Positions 13,001 through 14,963 of a stretch of DNA of 14,963 nt are shown one piece after another. Numbering within the stretch: the stretch's first letter is position 1; each line of letters opens with the position of its first letter. The stretch is taken from contig USMJ01000006.1 of NCBI GenBank assembly GCA_900555805.1, positions 1 to 14,963 of the forward strand, given 5' to 3'. The notes beneath the pieces are model-generated. The model was given only the letters and a program-made list of their open reading frames with translations, had not been told where the DNA came from and ran no database searches. A program made the translations under genes and the position numbers. Source of the stretch: an uncultured Oscillospiraceae bacterium. Lineage in GTDB: Bacteria; Bacillota; Clostridia; Oscillospirales; Acutalibacteraceae.

Positions 13001-13548
13001 TCCTCGGCGCTCAGCAGCACGGACACCTCGCCGCCGTCGGATACGATATGTACCTGCAGCTTTTGAGCATGGCGGTCGAAGAAGAAAAGGGCGGCGTACC
13101 CGAAAAGAAAAAGAGCGAAAAGGAATGTCTCGTCGATCTTCAGATAGACGCGTATATCCCCGAAAAATATATCGACTCGATCAAGAACAGGCTCTATATG
13201 TATAAGCGCATAGCCGATATTAAAAACGAGGACGACGCGAGCGACGTTATAGACGAGCTTTGCGACAGATTCGGTGAGCCGCCGAAAGCCGTTCTCGGGC
13301 TTATAGACGTCTGCCTTCTTCGAAACAGCGCTTCTCAGCTCAACATTTATGAGATCATACAGAGGAACGGAGCGCTGCTTCTCTACAGCGACAACATCGA
13401 CATGAACAAGGTCGGAAGAATGTCGCTCGTCTTGAAGGGCAGGGTCATGATAAGCGCAGGTATGAAGCCGTATATTTCGGTCAAGATAGCTCCGGGTCAG
13501 CAGCCGATAGACACGCTCAAACAGGCTATAAAAATTATGCAGATATGA
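10078..13548 (+). CDS. mfd: Transcription-repair coupling factor Mfd
   Basis: A 1156-residue ATP-driven DNA translocase that removes RNA polymerase stalled at lesions and recruits UvrA; the length matches E. coli Mfd (1148). The N-terminal UvrB-like region spans about 1-345 (for example FAVRGGILDFFP and RVEFWGDDVDS). The RNA-polymerase interaction (CarD-like) domain is about 484-555 (LHVGDYIVHATHGIGVF). The RecG-like motor has Walker A GDVGFGKT at 645-652, DEEQ at 746-749, SAT at 772-774 and QIRGRVGRS as motif VI. A C-terminal regulatory domain follows from about 1017. AAGGAG precedes the ATG with 7 nt. It is co-transcribed with pth as in Bacillus. No frameshift or missing motif was seen. Confidence 0.98.
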   Translation: MSCYTKVLSQSAEFKKILSAVEAGRLPMGVLGLSNVHKSHYISSVCADTGKKALIICPDESQATKLVGDLNAFSSGAYLYPSRDFNFHSAESQSREFEQTRLGALMKIVTGEYNYIVCSCQAAIQLTIPFEELKKRSVLLSTGESVGLEKTVAALIGAGYVRSEQVDGVGQFAVRGGILDFFPSHTQSPVRVEFWGDDVDSMTLFDIETQRKTDIIDKVEIIPATEILFSSRQELIDRLEKFRETVKGKGSVNAKKHIDADLDKLKNGVDLGSYDKYLKLAYDKPETIFDYTFEDLLFVSESFSCKTRTQDYIKRFNEDVKLFFEDGTLTKGLDEYHIDFNESLKYYEEMGAVYLDNLSRGSFDTPIKDLVSVRAQQNSNWDGTLSTLTEDILPAMNRGYTCVVLAGTEKAAKELCYDLESDDVKALYFALPPAEFPKNTVSVLPGGMSAGFEYTDLKFLLVSFGRSFSAVSKKRRKKAVTQGKSIHSLEELHVGDYIVHATHGIGVFDGIHKMQIGGITKDYIKIRYAKQDVLMIPVTQLDLVAKYITPNGENAKVKINRLGTGDWEKTRNKVKGAVKDMAAELTRLYSIRMNSEGYAFSPDIDMQSDFERRFEFDETEDQLTAVNEIKHDMEQPHPMDRLLCGDVGFGKTEVALRAVFKCIADGKQCAILVPTTILAFQHYQTIMKRFDGFPVEIEMLSRFRTQAEREKIKKGLKRGSIDIVVGTHSIIAKNVEFKDLGLLVVDEEQRFGVAQKEKLKEKFPTVDVLTLSATPIPRTLNMAMSGIRDMSILEDPPMDRHPVQTYVIEHDDGIIAQAIEREIRRGGQVYYLYNRVDGIEKKAAKIKELVPEARIGIGHGKMNEDELSEVWRQLLEGEIDVLVCTTIIETGVDVPNANTLIIEDADKLGIAQLHQIRGRVGRSARRAFAYLTFRPDRELSEIARRRLNAIREYTQFGSGFQIAMRDLEIRGAGNVLGAQQHGHLAAVGYDMYLQLLSMAVEEEKGGVPEKKKSEKECLVDLQIDAYIPEKYIDSIKNRLYMYKRIADIKNEDDASDVIDELCDRFGEPPKAVLGLIDVCLLRNSASQLNIYEIIQRNGALLLYSDNIDMNKVGRMSLVLKGRVMISAGMKPYISVKIAPGQQPIDTLKQAIKIMQI

Positions 13549-13576
13549 TTGACAAAAGCCGAAATACCCGTATAAT
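13549..13576 (+). promoter_or_regulatory. Strong promoter of the aminotransferase gene
   Basis: TTGACA (13549-13554) begins directly after the mfd stop codon, and TATAAT (13571-13576) follows after 16 nt. Both hexamers are perfect. Transcription would start near 13583, giving a leader of about 34 nt, so the aminotransferase gene is independently expressed. Confidence 0.82.
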
Positions 13577-13616
13577 CTAAATGTAAATGAAAATTCATCC
13601 AAAAGGAGTGTTAATC

Positions 13617-14831
13617 ATGTTAATAAACCGTTCGGAAAACTTAGAGCCCGTCCATTCCGATATAAGAGGTCCTCTCTATATCGAAAGCCAGAGAATGGCT
13701 AAAGAGGGCATAAAGGTTCTCAGACTCAACACAGGCAACCCTGCCACATTCGGCTTCGGTATGCCCGACAGCGTCAGAAACGCTCTTCTCAACAACGCCG
13801 ACAAGGCTGTCGCTTACTGCGACCTCAAGGGTATGCCCGCGGCAAGAGAAGCTATCTGCGAATACCACAAATCAAAGGGCGTTCAGGGAATCACACCCGA
13901 CGACATCTATGTCGGAAACGGCGTCAGCGAGCTTGTTCTGATGTGCCTTTTGGCTCTTCTCAACAAGGGCGACGAAATACTCATGCCGTCGCCGAGCTAT
14001 TCGCTTTGGTCAAACTCGGCCTACATAGCCGGCGGAAAGCCCGTGTTCTATACCTGTGACGAAAAGAATGACTGGTACCCCGACATCGCGGATATCAAGA
14101 GCAAGGTCACAAGCAAGACAAGAGCCATCGTTATCATAAACCCGAACAACCCGACGGGCGCTGTTTATCCGAAAGAGGTTCTCGAGGATATCATCAATGT
14201 CGCCAGAGAACATGACCTTCTCATCTTCTCCGACGAAATATATGACCGTCTCGTCATGGATGGCGTAAAGCACTATTCGACGGCGGCTCTCGCTCCCGAC
14301 AGAATGGTCATCACCATGAACGGACTTTCAAAGTCACATATCATCTGCGGCTTCCGTTGCGGCTGGATGTGCATAAGCGGCTATAAGGGCAAGGCCGACG
14401 ACTATGTTGAGGGTATCTTCCAGCTCGCGGCTATGAGACTTTGCTCGAACGCTCTGACCCAGCTCGTTATCCCCGCGGCTCTTGAAGACAACGCAAGCAC
14501 TCAGGCTATGCTCGTTCCGGGCGGCAGACTTTATGAGCAGAGAGAAGCGACGATGCGCGAGCTCGCTAAGATCGACGGCATAAGCTGCATCAAGAACCAC
14601 GGCGCGTTCTATGTCTTCCCCAAGCTTGACATAAAGAAGTTCAACATCACAAGCGACAAAAAGTTCGCTTTCGACTTCCTGCATGAGAAGCACATATTCA
14701 TCGTTCCCGGTTCAGGCTTCGACTGGCCCGATCCCGACCACTTCAGAATAGTCATGCTTCCCGAGGCTCAGGAGATGGCTCAGGCTATCAGAGACTTGGG
14801 CGACTTCCTCAGCCACTACCGTCAGGATTGA
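13617..14831 (+). CDS. alaA: AlaA-type PLP-dependent aminotransferase (alanine synthesis)
   Basis: A 404-residue fold-type I aminotransferase with clear, near full-length similarity to E. coli AlaA (405 residues), which makes alanine from pyruvate with glutamate as donor. Seen in order: DIRGPL at 15-20, LNTGNPATFGF, YVGNGVSEL, NPNNPTGAVY (175-184), DEIYD (206-210), the PLP lysine K239 in NGLSKSH, R247 in GFRCGW, MRLCSNAL, GGRLYEQR and the substrate-carboxylate arginine R377 in DHFRIV. The start at 13617 is chosen because AAAAGGAGTG is 8 nt upstream; an in-frame ATG at 13587 lacks a site. It has its own promoter and terminator, so it is monocistronic. Valine-pyruvate or other related specificities cannot be excluded, but the AlaA subfamily fits best. 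Confidence 0.92.
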   Translation: MLINRSENLEPVHSDIRGPLYIESQRMAKEGIKVLRLNTGNPATFGFGMPDSVRNALLNNADKAVAYCDLKGMPAAREAICEYHKSKGVQGITPDDIYVGNGVSELVLMCLLALLNKGDEILMPSPSYSLWSNSAYIAGGKPVFYTCDEKNDWYPDIADIKSKVTSKTRAIVIINPNNPTGAVYPKEVLEDIINVAREHDLLIFSDEIYDRLVMDGVKHYSTAALAPDRMVITMNGLSKSHIICGFRCGWMCISGYKGKADDYVEGIFQLAAMRLCSNALTQLVIPAALEDNASTQAMLVPGGRLYEQREATMRELAKIDGISCIKNHGAFYVFPKLDIKKFNITSDKKFAFDFLHEKHIFIVPGSGFDWPDPDHFRIVMLPEAQEMAQAIRDLGDFLSHYRQD

Positions 14832-14848
14832 TAATAAGGTGAAATATT

Positions 14849-14879
14849 ACAGGCGCCCGTTGGGGCGCCTGTGTTTTTT
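14849..14879 (+). terminator. Intrinsic terminator of alaA
   Basis: ACAGGCGCCC (14849-14858) pairs perfectly with GGGCGCCTGT (14863-14872) around a 4-nt loop, followed by six T at 14874-14879. It is 17 nt after the stop codon and is a textbook rho-independent terminator. Confidence 0.93.
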
Positions 14880-14906
14880 GCGGGGAGCGGGCGCTAAAGG
14901 CAAAAC

Positions 14907-14961
14907 CCGCGCTTTGCTTGTCAAAGCGCGGTGCCGCAAGGCGCCGCAGGCGCCTTGCGGC
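14907..14961. repeat. Two adjacent GC-rich perfect hairpins, probable intergenic repeat
   Basis: CCGCGCTTTG (14907-14916) and CAAAGCGCGG (14922-14931) form a 10-bp stem with a 5-nt loop. One base later GCCGCAAGGCGCC (14933-14945) and GGCGCCTTGCGGC (14949-14961) form a 13-bp stem with a 3-nt loop. No T tract follows. Composition is far more GC-rich than the neighbouring genes. The unit may extend past the window edge. A REP-like dispersed element is inferred; a single copy cannot prove it. Confidence 0.6.
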
Positions 14962-14963
14962 GG

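Noticed and set aside
12571..13602. Minus-strand open frame of 343 codons opposite the end of mfd
   Set aside because: It is antisense to the conserved Mfd motor and C-terminal domain, has no recognisable domain and would run through the aminotransferase promoter.

Overview
The window looks like a chromosomal segment of an anaerobic Firmicute of class Clostridia, most likely a Ruminococcaceae/Oscillospirales-type gut or rumen fermenter (lineage is inferred). The support is an NAD-linked electron-bifurcating [FeFe] hydrogenase locus with its clostridial accessory genes, a gcaD(glmU)-pth-mfd gene order shared with Bacillus, strong GGAGG ribosome sites, sigma-A promoters, a CIRCE heat-shock operator, and a secreted protein with Cys-rich and Ig-like repeats typical of gut Clostridia.

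Left part, minus strand (1-5452): one operon reading right to left from an extended -10 promoter near 5444-5452. Order: NuoE-like hydrogenase subunit, DRTGG protein, RsbW-like ATPase, sensory-type [FeFe]-hydrogenase-like protein, second DRTGG protein, PHP-domain protein, GHKL ATPase, HndB-type [2Fe-2S] protein, and a NuoF-like diaphorase subunit cut by the window edge. The first and last two genes are structural subunits of an Hnd/Hyd NADH hydrogenase; the catalytic subunit should lie just beyond position 1. Between them sit six translationally coupled genes (overlaps of 1-4 nt, or TGA to ATG 5 nt apart) that look like a redox/H2-sensing and signalling module. This is the most interesting system in the window. 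My recollection is that related gene sets accompany hydrogenases in other Clostridia, but I know of no defined function for the whole set.

Middle (5553-7845): a small XRE-family repressor gene diverges from a gene for a secreted CHAP-domain hydrolase with five Cys-rich repeats, an Ig-like domain and a fibronectin-III-like domain. The hydrolase promoter is a perfect TTGACA-N17-TATAAT, and its -10 box lies between two perfect 11-bp inverted repeats. This suggests a self-contained repressor/operator switch.

Heat-shock region (7872-8595): a minus-strand hsp20 gene has a CIRCE operator, two candidate promoters, an additional palindrome and a long leader with a hairpin against the ribosome site.

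Right part, plus strand (8662-14879): a stand-alone GlmU-type acetyltransferase (no uridylyltransferase domain), peptidyl-tRNA hydrolase and the transcription-repair coupling factor Mfd form one unit. It is followed by an independently promoted alaA-type aminotransferase ending at a strong terminator. The last 60 bases hold two consecutive GC-rich perfect hairpins that look like a dispersed intergenic repeat.
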